This document shows positions 51,391 to 62,379 of a stretch of DNA of 64,000 nt, piece after piece (the stretch's first letter is position 1; each line of letters opens with the position of its first letter). The translations under genes and the position numbers were made by a program. The stretch comes from Mauremys mutica (taxonomy: Eukaryota; Chordata; Testudines; Geoemydidae), in contig NC_059077.1 of the NCBI RefSeq assembly GCF_020497125.1, forward strand, positions 31,881,340 through 31,945,339, written 5' to 3'. The notes beneath the pieces were generated by a model. It did not search any database. It was given only the letters and a program-made list of their open reading frames with translations, and was not told the origin of the DNA.

Positions 51391-51910
51391 TGTCACGGAG
51401 TTGGGAGAGACCAGGCCTTGCACCCCCCGGCTTCCTGTGATTGATTGATTTGATCTCAGCCAGCCAGTAAAACAGAAGGTTTATTTAGACAACAGGAACA
51501 CAGTCCAAGACAGGTCTTGCAGGTACAGACAACAGGACCCCCTCAGTCAGGTCCATCTTGGGGGGCCAGGGGAGGCCAGGAGGTCTGTCTGGCCTCCCCT
51601 TCGTTTTCCCAGCCAGCTCCAAACTTCAGCCCCTCCTCTGCCTTTGTCCCTTTCCCGGGCCAGGAGGTCATCTGATCTTTGTTCTCCAACACCTTCAGTT
51701 GGCATCTTTGCAGAGGAGGGGCCCAGGCTATCAGGAGACAGGGTGTCGGCCATTCTCTTTGCACACCCTTGCACACCCCTTCCCTCTAGGGTTCTGCAAC
51801 AATCGCACACCCTAATCCCACCACCTAGATACTTAAGAAATGCATAGGGGAAACTGAGGTACCCACACACTATTTAGAGAAAATACTAAGAACATTCCCA
51901 CTTCGTCTCA
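51391..51910 (-). mobile_element. LTR-like element, about 520 bp
   Basis: The + strand left end TGTCACGGAGTTGGGA and right end tcccacttcgtctca are imperfect inverted termini. The interior is C/T-rich, unlike the flanks. A minus-strand polyadenylation hexamer is the complement of 51480-51485. It shares ccag..gtaaaacagaagg.tttatt with the LTR at 26075-26917. No target-site duplication is visible, so boundaries and class are uncertain. Confidence 0.6.
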
Positions 51911-52452
51911 CTTGTGTATCTCAAATATATCTTACATGTAGGATAAGAGATGCTTAGAGCAAATGCAAGACTGGGATTCGCTCAAAGGGGCTTTGCACAA
52001 AAGTGTATTTTCTATTCTCTCTGAGTGGCACAAAGCTAACTGTATGTATACATTAATACTGTCATGTTATAAATGTTAAAAAGGTTCAGTTAGTAATTTG
52101 GGGTTTTTTAATTTTCTTTTTTAATTTAACTTTAAGGAGGAAATTTACCCTTTCATTGGCATCAGTGAAACTTCTGCTTCTGTAAATTTCTAACTTAAAA
52201 ATGGAAGTATTTCAACTGTTTAGTGATTGAGTGAAATCATGTTGCGGAAAGAGAGCCCAAACTTCATAATACCAAGCGTTGTATGGGCAACTTTCGAGAT
52301 ACCTGGAGGCTATACCTAATCTGCATATTGATTTACATAAACCCTATTGTCCCTATCTCCACTTTTCTGACTTTTTTAGCATTTCCCTTGCAGAACTATC
52401 ATATTACTTGTCTTTTAATGTTTTATTCCTTTCTCTCTTATTCCCATTTTAT

Positions 52453-52519
52453 TGTGTGTGTGTGTGTGTGTGTGTGTGTATACATTTTAACATATATATA
52501 TATACACACACACACACAC
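52453..52519. repeat. (TG)n-(TA)n-(CA)n inverted dinucleotide repeat
   Basis: A TG run (52453-52479), a 13-bp spacer, a TATA block and a CA run (to 52519) give complementary arms, like 31635-31697. Confidence 0.97.
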
Positions 52520-53152
52520 TTACTTTTCTTTTTACTCCTTTCTATTTAGCTTTGATTACTTATTCTTCTTTTTCATGGCCTGTTTTCTCCCTCTTTCTCC
52601 TTTGCCTTGCAAAGTCTCCCTTCTCTGCAGATTCTCTCCCACCCCCTTTCCCTAGGTCTCCTTTATCTTTCCTCACATCACCCAGTCTCTCCTTCCCTCC
52701 CTAATTTGTCATTTCCCCTCTTGCTGAATTCCCCCCAGCCACCCTCAAGGGCACTTGCATTCCCAAAGTCTTGGTGTATCAGTCTGACGTAAAATATAGA
52801 GATGTGGATCCATGAGATTATGGGACTATATACCTCACAGTCAAGGCTCCCTTTTGTGCTTTCCCACTGAAATAATGCCCCAGGAAGGAGCAGTGAAAGT
52901 TGAAATATGCAATATCTGAGATCTGACAAACCTCAGAACAGGCGTAGGTCACATTTAGGGCTTCTCTATGTTATAGCATCATTTTCTACTGCTGATTACA
53001 AAAGAATAAGTACATACATATTATATATCAGAGGTGTATATATTTCTTTTCTGTTAAATATTTAAAGTTTTAATTTATATTTCTTTGTTCATTTGCTCCA
53101 TATTATATGCTGTGTGTGTATTGTTTAGAATTCTCTCCGTGTTTTTCCCCAG

Positions 53153-53256
53153 GCTGGAGCTATGATGTTCAAGAGAGGAGGATTCCAAAGCCTAAATCCA
53201 AGTCTTATGGTGAAAACTTTTCTTGGAACAAAAGAACAAGGGTGTCCACGAAATAG
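53153..53256 (+). CDS. NDUFS4: NDUFS4 exon 5, C-terminus and stop
   Basis: This is the last coding segment, 104 nt including TAG at 53254-53256. It completes the split Gly codon and then encodes [28 protein letters not shown] and RVSTK before the stop. The basic [21 protein letters not shown] tail is the hallmark of NDUFS4. The terminal RVS is the conserved site reported as a cAMP-dependent kinase target in mammals, and it is intact here. The acceptor is gtgtttttccccag ending at 53152. Exon phase, length and the terminal lysine all agree with a full-length vertebrate protein. Together exons 2-5 give about 138 residues of the expected roughly 175. The missing N-terminus belongs to exon 1, outside the window. 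Confidence 0.97.
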
Positions 53257-53288
53257 GTTGGCATTGGCTATCTCTCTGTCTGACTGTG

Positions 53289-53294
53289 AATAAA
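53289..53294 (+). terminator. Polyadenylation signal AATAAA (proximal)
   Basis: AATAAA lies 33 nt after the NDUFS4 stop codon, in a block that resembles the mammalian 3' UTR. Confidence 0.7.
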
Positions 53295-53345
53295 GTCAGC
53301 TGTGCTGTATTTATAGTCCATGTATAATACATCTCTTAATCTCCT

Positions 53346-53351
53346 AATAAA
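53346..53351 (+). terminator. Polyadenylation signal AATAAA (distal)
   Basis: A second AATAAA occurs in cctaataaatttgacc, 90 nt after the stop. Either hexamer could be used. The conserved block continues past this one, which favours it as the main site. Confidence 0.65.
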
Positions 53352-53368
53352 TTTGACCTTTAAACTAC

Positions 53369-55551
53369 AGATGCATCTTGTGGTGTCTATTTAAAATGTT
53401 TTTGATGTCTCCAATTGAACCTGTTACAGCCTTCCCTATATAGTGAGGAGATTTGGGGTGTTCATACCTCTAGGAAATTGCTGTACTAGGAATCCATTAA
53501 AAGGAATGTTTGAAATCAGCTGCAACATTAAGGATTGTGGCTTGCCTTTCATAGTAATTTTGTAGTTCAATAAGTTGTTTAAAATCACCACCCTTTTATG
53601 TAGATGTTCTGTTAACAGGAACTCCTCTGTTTTTGTTGTCATTGTGTACAGGAGAAATTCATCAGTCTGACAGCATGGTATGGCATGCAGAAGTCAGTAT
53701 CTGCTTATTATTTAAGTTGTTTGGTGGAACTGCATGTACTATAAGCTCCTTTCAATCCAAATTAATACTGTGCTGTAAATGTGACTTCTTAGAAGCATTC
53801 ATAATCTGAATAACAAGCCAGCATTGTGTGGTTGTGTTTAAAAATATTGTATATTCCTGTGAATTTGAGCTGTAGTCTAAAAGATCAAGATAGTAAGCCC
53901 TCCTGTTTGATATACCTTCAAAGTACAACTAGATGGGAAATTTTCATACTTAACTCATACTTACAAATTAAATCAGAGTAGTAAGGTAGCAGCTATAAGG
54001 TGCTCTTGTAACATTAAATATATGCTAATATACCTATTTTATCACACCTAAATTTTACTTTTAATAATATAGAAAGCAAACACTTACCTAAACTGAGGGT
54101 TCCATAAAAATACTACACGTTTCATCAGCCTTACTACTAAAACATGTAACCCAGCGCTGTCATGGTGCATTATTTAATTATTAGAACGTTTGTCATGTAG
54201 AAATCTATATTTGTAGTCTTTGACTTACCAGTGTCTTTTATTTGCCCTTTATTATTTTTCAGTAATTTTGTAATTGACAAGTTGAGACATCAGCAGATAG
54301 TCGCTGATGAGACTTATAAATGTTGGTATAAAACTTGTGTACAACAAAATAGTTTACCCTGAGTCCCACAAAAGAGTGTTCAGACAAGTTCCATTTTTCA
54401 GATGGCTGCTGCTATTTAAAGGACAAGACACTTGAAAATGGTGCAACTGCAATCCATTGGTACACTGACCAAAGGAAAGCACAAACAAATGTCTAGGGTG
54501 ACTCAGACTCTGTGATATTCTTGTAATATCCCTATTTCACAAAGTTGTTCCAATGTGCTGGCTGACATTTATTTAAACCATTGTTTTTTACCCAATTTCA
54601 GTATAATCAACTGGCTGGGTGATGTTGCTGCCTTCTAACCACAGAAAGCACTCATATTCCAGCCACACGTAGTTCATTCTCTTTCTATTGCATTGTGCAT
54701 GCAATGATGTGCAGTGGCATCTGAGTTACTCCAGAAATCCCGGTGTGCACCAAACTGGAGTTTTGAACAGCCCAGATTCCATTGCGTTGCTACATCTTTC
54801 AACCCGACTAGCACTCTGTCCTCCACCAAGGAGACACTGGTAATAAAATCCATCCAATAGAATCTTTTGGTTTCCTTTCACAAGCCATGAACAGCAAGAT
54901 CCAGCCTCCACATAGTGGACCTGGGGCTCCTGCTTCAACCCTTGTCAGTACACTCTAACCATCGTGTGCTAGATTTTTTTTGATTTTTTTTTTGGTGCCT
55001 GAAATATGCAGATTGGCACCTATTGGGGTTTCACCTGATTTTGATAAAGTCTTCAGTCATTCTGAAGCCCAGACCCTATCCATTTTCTCCAGTCACATTC
55101 CCTGCTTTCTTTTCCTGCATTTGGTTGCAAGCCATTAAAAGTTACAGGGCTTAAGTGTCTCAGGAACAAAGACACTGATCATGGTGGGAAGCCAGTTATT
55201 GGCTGAGCCTGCCACTATACCATCACTCCTTACATTCAACTCAACAGCATTTCTCTGTATAGAACGCAATAACTTTTCAATGCCACATTTGATCAATATG
55301 AAAATGTCAGGGAATGTTCCAGGCATCAAGGGCCAGAACCGTATATTTTGGAGAAAAAGCGGGGGAGGGGGCATATGAAGACTCCGCTTGCTCTTAGCAA
55401 AGCGACAACCTCAGACACATCTTGTAATTGTCAATAGATCAGACTTGTTCCTGGCACCCATTAATGCCTTTCAGCATAACAATACTCCTTGAAATAGTGT
55501 TTTACATATTGACATCCTGACTGACTTATCACCCAGCCAGAAAATAGAATA
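53369..55551. other. 3' flank stretch without recognisable features
   Basis: No exon, repeat or RNA gene is recognised. Several frames of 65-80 codons are chance-size. Confidence 0.6.
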
Positions 55552-56470
55552 ATGGCTTTTGGGGGAAGGGGGAATGGAGGTGTGCACACAGCCCCATCAT
55601 GGAGGGGCAAAATGTGGGATCCTAGTATGGGGGGATGGGGAATAGGAAACACAGACCCACTGGTGGGGAGAGATTGGAAAACCCTCATATGGGGTGGAGG
55701 AACAAAATGGCCCTTGCATTGGGGGAAGGTGTGAATTGTGAGGAGGGAATGGTGGGGCAGGTAGTTCCTGGCATGGTGAAGGGGGGAATGAGGGTGTAAA
55801 CAGAGCCCCTTTTATAAGGGCACAATGGGGGACCCTTGACTGGATATTGCAGAATAAGGGCACAGAGCCCCTATTATGAAGAGAATGGTGGACAGAGGGA
55901 CCACACAGACCCTGACATTGGGGAGAGGGAATGGGGCACAGAACCCTGGTAGAAAGGAGGATGGAGGGAGAATAATGGGGTGGCACACAGAGCCCTTGCA
56001 TTGGAGGAGGTTGGGGGACCCTGGAATAGGAGGAGGGCTTATAGGGGGCACAAAGAACCCCTGCTGGTGGAGACTGGGGGGACCAGGAAGAAGGGGGATT
56101 ACACAGGCAGCCTATCATGGGCGGGAGGGGAAAATGGGCACACAGAGTCTCTGCTATGGAGGGCATAGAGCAAAGCGAGTGGTGAATTGTCCGTAACTTG
56201 AAATCAAGGACTTCCAGGACTCAGCCAGAGGTGGTGGGCCTATCGCAGGAGTGCGGTGAGTGAGGTTCTGTGGCCTGTGATGTGCAGGAGGTCATGATGG
56301 TCTCTTGTGGCCTTAAACTGACTCTGTGAGCATGCACACGGAACTCCTGGCAGAGGGGAGATTGAAGGAGTTGCAGGGAGTCCCTGAAAACAGGATGGGA
56401 AGGTGGCACACAGGGAACTTGTGTGGGAGGGGAATGGAGGAATGCAAGGGGCCCCTGGTTTGTGCAATAA
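55552..56470. repeat. Diverged G-rich minisatellite
   Basis: The core gcacacagagcccctgctatggagg recurs about 15 times with spacing of roughly 40-65 bp, for example near 55587, 55649, 55800, 55860, 55903, 55983, 56048, 56102, 56140, 56335 and 56407. Between the cores lie gggga-rich linkers. Units are strongly diverged. The + strand carries many runs of 3-6 G. The Pro-rich 189-codon frame on the minus strand is a by-product of this repeat. It is interrupted by a CR1 end. Confidence 0.8.
56205..56330 (+). mobile_element. CR1 LINE 3' end inserted in the minisatellite
   Basis: aggactcagccagaggtggtgggcctatcgcaggagtg, then gttctgtggcctgtgatgtgcaggaggtcatgatgg and a mutated tail ggccttaaactgactctgtgag match the turtle CR1 3' region. 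The minisatellite units resume at about 56333. Confidence 0.75.
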
Positions 56471-57739
56471 TCTCAATCTTCAGAGTGTCTGCCCCCCTAG
56501 TCTTAGCTATACCCACTAAGGCCTTCAAGTTCTTTGCTCTGCTATGTGGGACATAAATTTATTTTCAAAATCAAATTGGATATAGGAGCCTCATAGGAAG
56601 AACTAAGCACAATCATAATGTTAGAGATAGGAAACACCTTTTAGATAATTGGCCCCAACCCCTGGCTAGTGCAACATCAGAAGATGGTTTGCTGTATGAT
56701 TCCAGGTTTGACCTCAAATTGCACCAGATTACATGACTATGGCACCAAATTGATGCTAAAACAATGAAGAAAAGGACTCCAGTTCCAGCTGTCTCTGTAT
56801 GAAGTGTAGTTCATCTCTTCGCTGAACTGTGCATTAATTGCTCCAGAAATTCCGGAGTAGATAAAGACTAGATCTAAACAGGTTACTTGTCATACATTGG
56901 GTAAGTACTCTGTAACTAACTGGGTGAAGTTGGGTATTCTCAATCAGGAGTGGTCATCAGTATGACCTGTGAAATCTAGAAACAGGCTTGGGGATTCCCA
57001 AGAACTACCCAGTTCCTCATCAAGCTGTGTCTCTAAGACAGACAGTATAATAGACTAGTCAGGCTTTCAGAAAAGTTAATTGTAAGTGGTATTTTTTGTT
57101 AAAAGTTGGTAAGTCTTTTAAAGATAATTAGGGTGTGCGGAATCCAAATATGGTTGTTACCAAGCTGTATGTTGTGTATAAAGACTTCTACAAAGAGGAA
57201 AAAGTAATACATGGAAATCACTGAAGTGTAACTCTTTATTTTCTTTTCATTTAGGATTAACATATTTCAGTTGGATCTTAATGAGCTGTAGGATGTAAGA
57301 AAAGTGTCCAAAATGTTATACAACCATGAAAGATGTGGCTCTTATAACTTGAGCATTAGCATCTTGAAACAAAAGTATACAAGCTTATTTAATTCTCAGA
57401 TACGATACGTAATCTGAAAACATCTGTTTTAAACAGGTGAAAATATTTTCTTGATTAAACATTAAATAAACATTTTTATATACACAAGTTAAGCACAGAT
57501 GTTAAACATTGGTATATAGTGGCAGAGTGAATCAATATGTTACTAGGTCACTTACTATGACACATCTACATAATACTATCCATAAGCACTAAGTGTTAGG
57601 TGCATTGACAGAGCCCTGGTCTAGTTCTCTGCATTTGTATGGTCCTGTACAAACAAGTGCTGGCCTGCACTTGCATCACTGACTTCTGCACCCCGTTGTG
57701 CAGCCACAGTATATTGCCTCCATGTATTGGTGGCAGTGA

Positions 57740-59310
57740 CCTGAGCTGTGCCATCAGACCTCTGCCCTCCTGTTTTCCAATTCACTGTATTTGGAGGAGA
57801 AAGTATTGGATTTGGGCAGCGGGTGTGTCTTCAGCGAAAGAATAAGCACATCAGTGTCTCTGGCTGGAACAAGCACACTGTAGGTATACTCTGCACAGAA
57901 TGTAACATCGTTCTTGTCTGCTTCTTCCTGAGGAGCACACAACTGATCGGTGTCAGCTCTTGCTGCCGAGCACCATATTTCAGCCTCAACCTGAAATCAC
58001 CAGCCAAAGTGACTATTTTATCATGTGATGCTTAAGTCATTAGTTGCTCAGATCAAATAAGGAGGCCTTGCAATATTTTTCTGGAAGCTCAATGAAATTC
58101 ATCTAGTTACTTTGGAGAGGCTCATAGTTTCAGGTGGGACTTGAACCTCTTGAGAGTTTTTGCCTTATACCATGCTTAATAGATTCCTTGTAGTACTAGT
58201 ATCTATTTTGTGAAAGACTGCTCCAGTCCTAAGTACTATTTTTAAAAATGTGCCTGCAAAGTCTCCAAATGTTTTGGCTCCAGACGGCTTTCCTATGGCT
58301 TGTACCAAAGCCTCTGCATCTATCACAGACAGCTTATCCCAACAGGGGTAACTGTTGATGGGCAGTGGACATCATTCAGTACATCACCCAGTATTGCTTT
58401 TGTGCTGTTCTTAGGCTGCCATTAATCTGTGCTAATGCCAAAGGGACAGGTATTAAGTCATGATTCAAAATCTGTTCTAAATGCACAGTTCTGCTGGCTT
58501 TGTATCCCTCAAGAAGAGATTGTCCTTCATACAGCAGATGGAGGACCCATGTGCAGGTTATCTGAAACACAAGCAGCTGCACCATCCTCACTGACACTGA
58601 AACATTTGTAGCAAAGTATCTCCCCAAATTTTCAATGCAACATGTACCAGTGACAGAAATATATTTTCTTAGGGATGGTAAATGGGGATGGCCATCTCCT
58701 CATCTTGGCCAAGAATCCAATCTTTTGTGAGATGGGTACATATTTATACTTGGCTGTAACTAACAGTACGTCTCTCAGCAGATGATCGATCAGGCAATGA
58801 AATGAACTGAAATAAATCCCCAATATGAGCTTGGAGATTTTCCTTGAATAGTGATCTATTTCAGGAGGTACTGGAATTCCAATGCCAGTTTCCTTTGCAA
58901 GATTGCAGTAATAATGCCAAACCTCAGATAGCTCCAAAACATGGCCTTGATTGGCTGCATGCTGAAGCGCATTTTGAAGAGAAAGCATTGCTGTGTCAGT
59001 AATTTTGGTGCCCTCACTCTTTTTCATCCCAGATCTCATAAACGGGATGTAACAAGTCAGGCGGTACTTGCCTTCAGCAGCTCTGAGGTCATTTACTCCA
59101 GCTAAATGAACACTCATGTTGTGGTCAAATACAGCTGCCTTCATTATCTGTTCACTCATCTTAAATGTACTTCCAGTTATGAGTCTCTGTTTAGAGTGCA
59201 CTTCACAAAACATGCAGCATCTCCAGTCCGTAGCTTTCACAGAACTGGCCTGTTTTGTATTATGGACATTGGTGTTTTTATTGGGATCCCTACAGCTTGC
59301 CACACATGCT
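57740..59310 (-). pseudogene. Decayed multi-frame relic of a probable transposon-encoded protein (family unassigned)
   Basis: Read on the minus strand, four segments in different frames appear in a sensible order. (1) 59303-58632, 223 codons open, has a C-C-x2-C pattern (WRCCMFCE) and then HLAGVNDLRAAEGKYRLTCY, plus an acidic/aromatic stretch LELSEVWHYYCNLAKETGI. (2) 58627-58376 has ILNHDLIPVPLALAQINGSL. (3) About 58350-58050 has DKLSVIDAEALVQAIGKPSG and KTFGDFAGTF, with stops. (4) 57942-57754 has CAPQEEADKN and then PARDTDVLILSL. I recall this order (C-x2-C box, L.PVP.SL, V.D..ALVQ, EEAD, DTDV) from repeat-encoded 'uncharacterized' proteins of fishes, corals and reptiles. The acidic motifs suggest a nuclease-like fold, but that is inference. 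Frameshifts and stops make it a pseudogene. Confidence 0.5.
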
Positions 59311-59448
59311 ACATCAATTGCAGATGCTCTTGCTTTCTGTAACCTCTGATTTTACCTTTATCAGTGTATTGGGCATAGCACTATCAGTGCTACATGACTG
59401 ATACTGAATAAAGTGTGAACTCAATCCTGTCATTGTCCTCTCTGTATT

Positions 59449-60010
59449 TGTGGCAAAATTTGCAGATGATACAAAACTACTCCAGATAGTTAATAAGACT
59501 GGGACTATTCAGTTTGGAAAAGAGACGACTAATGGGGGGTTATGATTGAGGTCTATAAAATCATGACTGATGTGGAGAAAGTAAATAAGGGAGTGTTATT
59601 TACTTCTCATAACACAAGAACTAGGGGTCACCAACTGAAATTAATAGGCAGCAGGTTTAAAACAAAACAAAGCAAGTATTTTTTTTCACACAATGCACAG
59701 TCAACCTGTGGAACTCCATGCCAGAGGATGTTGTGATGGCTAAGACTAATAACAGGGTTCAAAAAAGAACTAGATAAATTAATGGAGAACTAGATAAACT
59801 ACGTCCACCAATGGCTATTAGCCAGGATGGGCAGGGATGGTGTCCCTAGCTTCTGTTTGCCAGAAGCTGGGAATGAGTGACAGGGGATGGATCACTTGAT
59901 GATAACCGGTTCTGTTCATTCCCTCTGGAGCACCTGGCATTGGCCATTGTCGGAAGACAGGATAGTGGGCTAGATGGACCATTGGTCTGACCCAATATGG
60001 CTGTTCTGAT
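59449..60010 (+). mobile_element. CR1 LINE fragment, internally deleted
   Basis: It opens in the reverse transcriptase palm (aaatttgcagatgatacaaaacta encodes KFADDTKL), then jumps after about 40 nt to the ORF2 C-terminal end (gaggtctataaaatcatgac, ggcagcaggtttaaaacaaa, then catgccagaggatgttgtgatgg). The 3' region ends tggaccattggtctgacccaatatggctgttctg. The internal jump is a deletion of several hundred nt relative to CR1 at 62984-64000. Confidence 0.85.
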
Positions 60011-60278
60011 GTTGTTCTGACATCATGCTGTTTCTTTCTAATTGCTGTTGTCTCCCTTATTTTATGCAGTCCCTTTTCACATGCTTCACACACATATTCT
60101 TTACTTGATTGTTGCCAAATAATGCAGGGACTGTAGGAAACTGGCTTGGATCTCTTGAGACTTACTACTGGATCCATGATTTACCTACAACTGCAACCGA
60201 TATGAGTATCATAAACCACCGCTCCATCTAATCACTGTTGCTCTCTCTATTTGTAAAAAATGCCACCAAATAAGTATA

Positions 60279-62055
60279 TAGAATGGTCATATTAGGTCAG
60301 AACCAATGGGCCATCTAGCCCTGCATCCCATCTTCTGACAATAGCCAGTACCAGATGCTTTCAGAGGGAGTGAGCAAAACAGGGCAATTATTGAGAGATC
60401 AATCCCCTGTCATCCAATCCCAGCTTCAGAGGTTCAGGGACACTCATAGGATGCGGTGTCTTGGCTAAATAGATGGATGGACCAATTCTTTTTTGAACCC
60501 AGTTATACTTTTGACCTTCACAATATCCCCTAGCAATGAGTTCCACAGTTGCCAGTGCATTGTGTGAAGAAGTATTTCTTATATTTGTTTTAAACCTGCT
60601 GCCTATTAATTTAATTGGGTGACCCCTGGTTCTTGTGTTATATGACTGGGTAAATAACATTTCCTTTTTCACTTTCTCCATATCGGTCATGATTTTATAA
60701 ACCTCCATCATAATCTCCCTCTGTGTAATCTCTTTATAAAGACTGACTATTCAGCTTAGAAATTTCTCATCATGTGGCAGCTAATCACTTTTGTTACCCT
60801 TCTTTGTACCTTTTCTAATTCTACTAGATCTTTTTTGCGATGGGGCAACCAGAGCTGCACACAGTTAAAATTGTGGGCATGCCATGGATTTATATAATGG
60901 CATTATGATAGTTTTTTTTGTTTTATTATCTATCCCTTTCCTAATGGTAACTAACGTTTAGTTAGCTTTTTTGACTGCCACTGCACATTGATATGTTTTC
61001 AGAGAACTATCCATGATTACGCTAAGATCGCTTTCATCTACCTTAGAACCCATCATTTTGTGTATAGTTGGGATATTGTTTTCCCATGTGCATTACTTTG
61101 TACTGATCAACACTGAACTTCATCTGCCATTTTGTTGCCCAGTCACCCAGTTTTGTGAGATCCCTTTGTTACTCTTCATAGTCAGTTTTGTACCATCTGC
61201 AAACTTTGCCACCTCACTGTTTATCCCTTTTTCCAGATCTTTTATGAATGTTTAACAATATTGATCCCAGTACAGATTTTTGGGGGACCCCACTATTTAC
61301 TTCTCTCCACTGTGAAAATTTACCTTTTATTCCTACCCTTTGTTTTCTGTCTTTTACCTAGTTACTGATCCATGAGAGGACCATCCCTCTTATCCCATGA
61401 CTGCTTAGTTGGCTTAAGACCCTTTGATGTGGGGCCTTGTCACAGGATTTCTGAAAGCCCTAGAACACCATATCCACTGGATCGTCCTTCTTCACATGCT
61501 TGTTGACCCCCCTCAAAGAATTCTAATAGATTGGTGGGGCATGATTGCCCTTTACAAAGGCCATTTTGACTCTTCCCTAGCATCATATTCATCTAGGTAT
61601 GTGATGATTCTGTTTTTCACTATAGTTGTAACCAATTTGCCTGGTACTGAAATCAGGCTTTCTTTCTTGTGATTGCCAGGATTGTCTCTGGAGCCTTTTT
61701 AAAAAATTGGAGTTACTTTATCTATTCTCCAGTCATCTGGCACAGAAGCTGATTTAAGTGGTAGGTTGCATACACCACAGTTCATAGTTCTGGAATTTCA
61801 TATCTGAGTTCCCCCAGAACTCTTGGGTGAATATCATCTAGTCCTGGTGACTTATTACTGTTTAATTTATCAATTTGTTCCAAAACCTTTTCTATCAATG
61901 CCTCAATCTGGGACAGTTCCTCAGATCTGTCACCTAAAAAGAATGGCTCAACTATGGAAATCTCCCTCACATCCTCTGCAGTAAAGACCAATGTGCAAAG
62001 AATTCATTTAGCTTCTCTGCAATAGCCTTGTCTTCTTTGAGTGCTCCTTTAGCAC
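60279..62055 (-). mobile_element. CR1 LINE, 1.8 kb, 5'-truncated and frame-broken
   Basis: The 3' end is at the left (ggtcagaaccaatgggccatctagccc). Moving right, the minus strand covers the ORF2 C-terminus (MEVYKIMTDMEKVKKEMLF at about 60660), the RT palm around 61150-61250, and the RT N-terminal part (INKL-like QIDKLNSNKSPGLDDIHPRV at about 61830-61890). The truncation lies near 62055. Several frameshifts and stops make it inactive. Confidence 0.9.
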
Positions 62056-62248
62056 CTGATTGAATTTGTAAATTCAGAGAAGTGCTCCTTCAGTCACAGA
62101 CATTATAATACACACAAGTGCAGTGGCTGATACAGCTCAAGAGACACATACAGCCTTGAAGAGAGGAAAATTAGAGCGCTTGTTCTATCAAATGCCATAG
62201 TGTATGTAGGTGAGTTTCCATCATAAAGTCATGACCCTTTTTGGGAGT

Positions 62249-62296
62249 CAGAGTCTTCCCATACCGCTTTTTCAGAGTCTTCCCATACCGCTTTTT
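62249..62296. repeat. Perfect 24-bp tandem duplication
   Basis: cagagtcttcccataccg followed by cttttt occurs twice head to tail at 62249-62272 and 62273-62296 without a mismatch. Confidence 0.95.
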
Positions 62297-62335
62297 GCTG
62301 TGATCCGATTAGATCTCCAAAAAATTAAGTGAAGT

Positions 62336-62379
62336 TGAGGCAGGAGGTCAGACTAAGTCATCTTAATGCCCCTTCTGGA
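62336..62379 (+). mobile_element. Short CR1 3' end piece
   Basis: gaggcaggaggtcagactaagtcatcttaatgccccttctgg resembles the last 45 nt of CR1 (ggaggtcagactagatgatcataatggtcccttctg). Very short. Confidence 0.5.

Larger units (their letters stand above)
49177..53152 (+). other. NDUFS4 intron 4
   Basis: This 3,976-nt intron has donor gtatgt and acceptor ttccccag. It contains a MIR-like fragment, a terminal-inverted-repeat MITE, an LTR-like element and two long microsatellites. The stretches 49601-50706, 51911-52452 and 52520-53152 show nothing recognisable apart from a C/T-rich tract near 52590-52750. Confidence 0.9.
53257..53368 (+). other. NDUFS4: NDUFS4 3' UTR
   Basis: This is a short 3' UTR directly after the stop. 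AATAAA hexamers occur at 53289-53294 and 53346-53351, and conservation with mammalian NDUFS4 3' ends (GACTGTGAATAAAGTCAGC) appears strong from memory. The exact cleavage site is inferred to lie within about 10-30 nt of a hexamer. The transcript probably ends near 53310 or 53370. Confidence 0.75.

Noticed and set aside
51543..51870. Frames of 77-107 codons on both strands
   Set aside because: They lie in the LTR-like element at 51391-51910. No motif is visible and both strands are open because of composition.
52279..52704. 141-codon frame with VCVCVCVC and IYIYTHTHT
   Set aside because: The length comes from the TG/CA array and the C/T-rich tract. No start context or splice partner is visible.
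55597..56166. 189-codon Pro-rich open frame on the minus strand
   Set aside because: It is a by-product of the G-rich minisatellite: the composition follows the repeat and there is no conserved domain.
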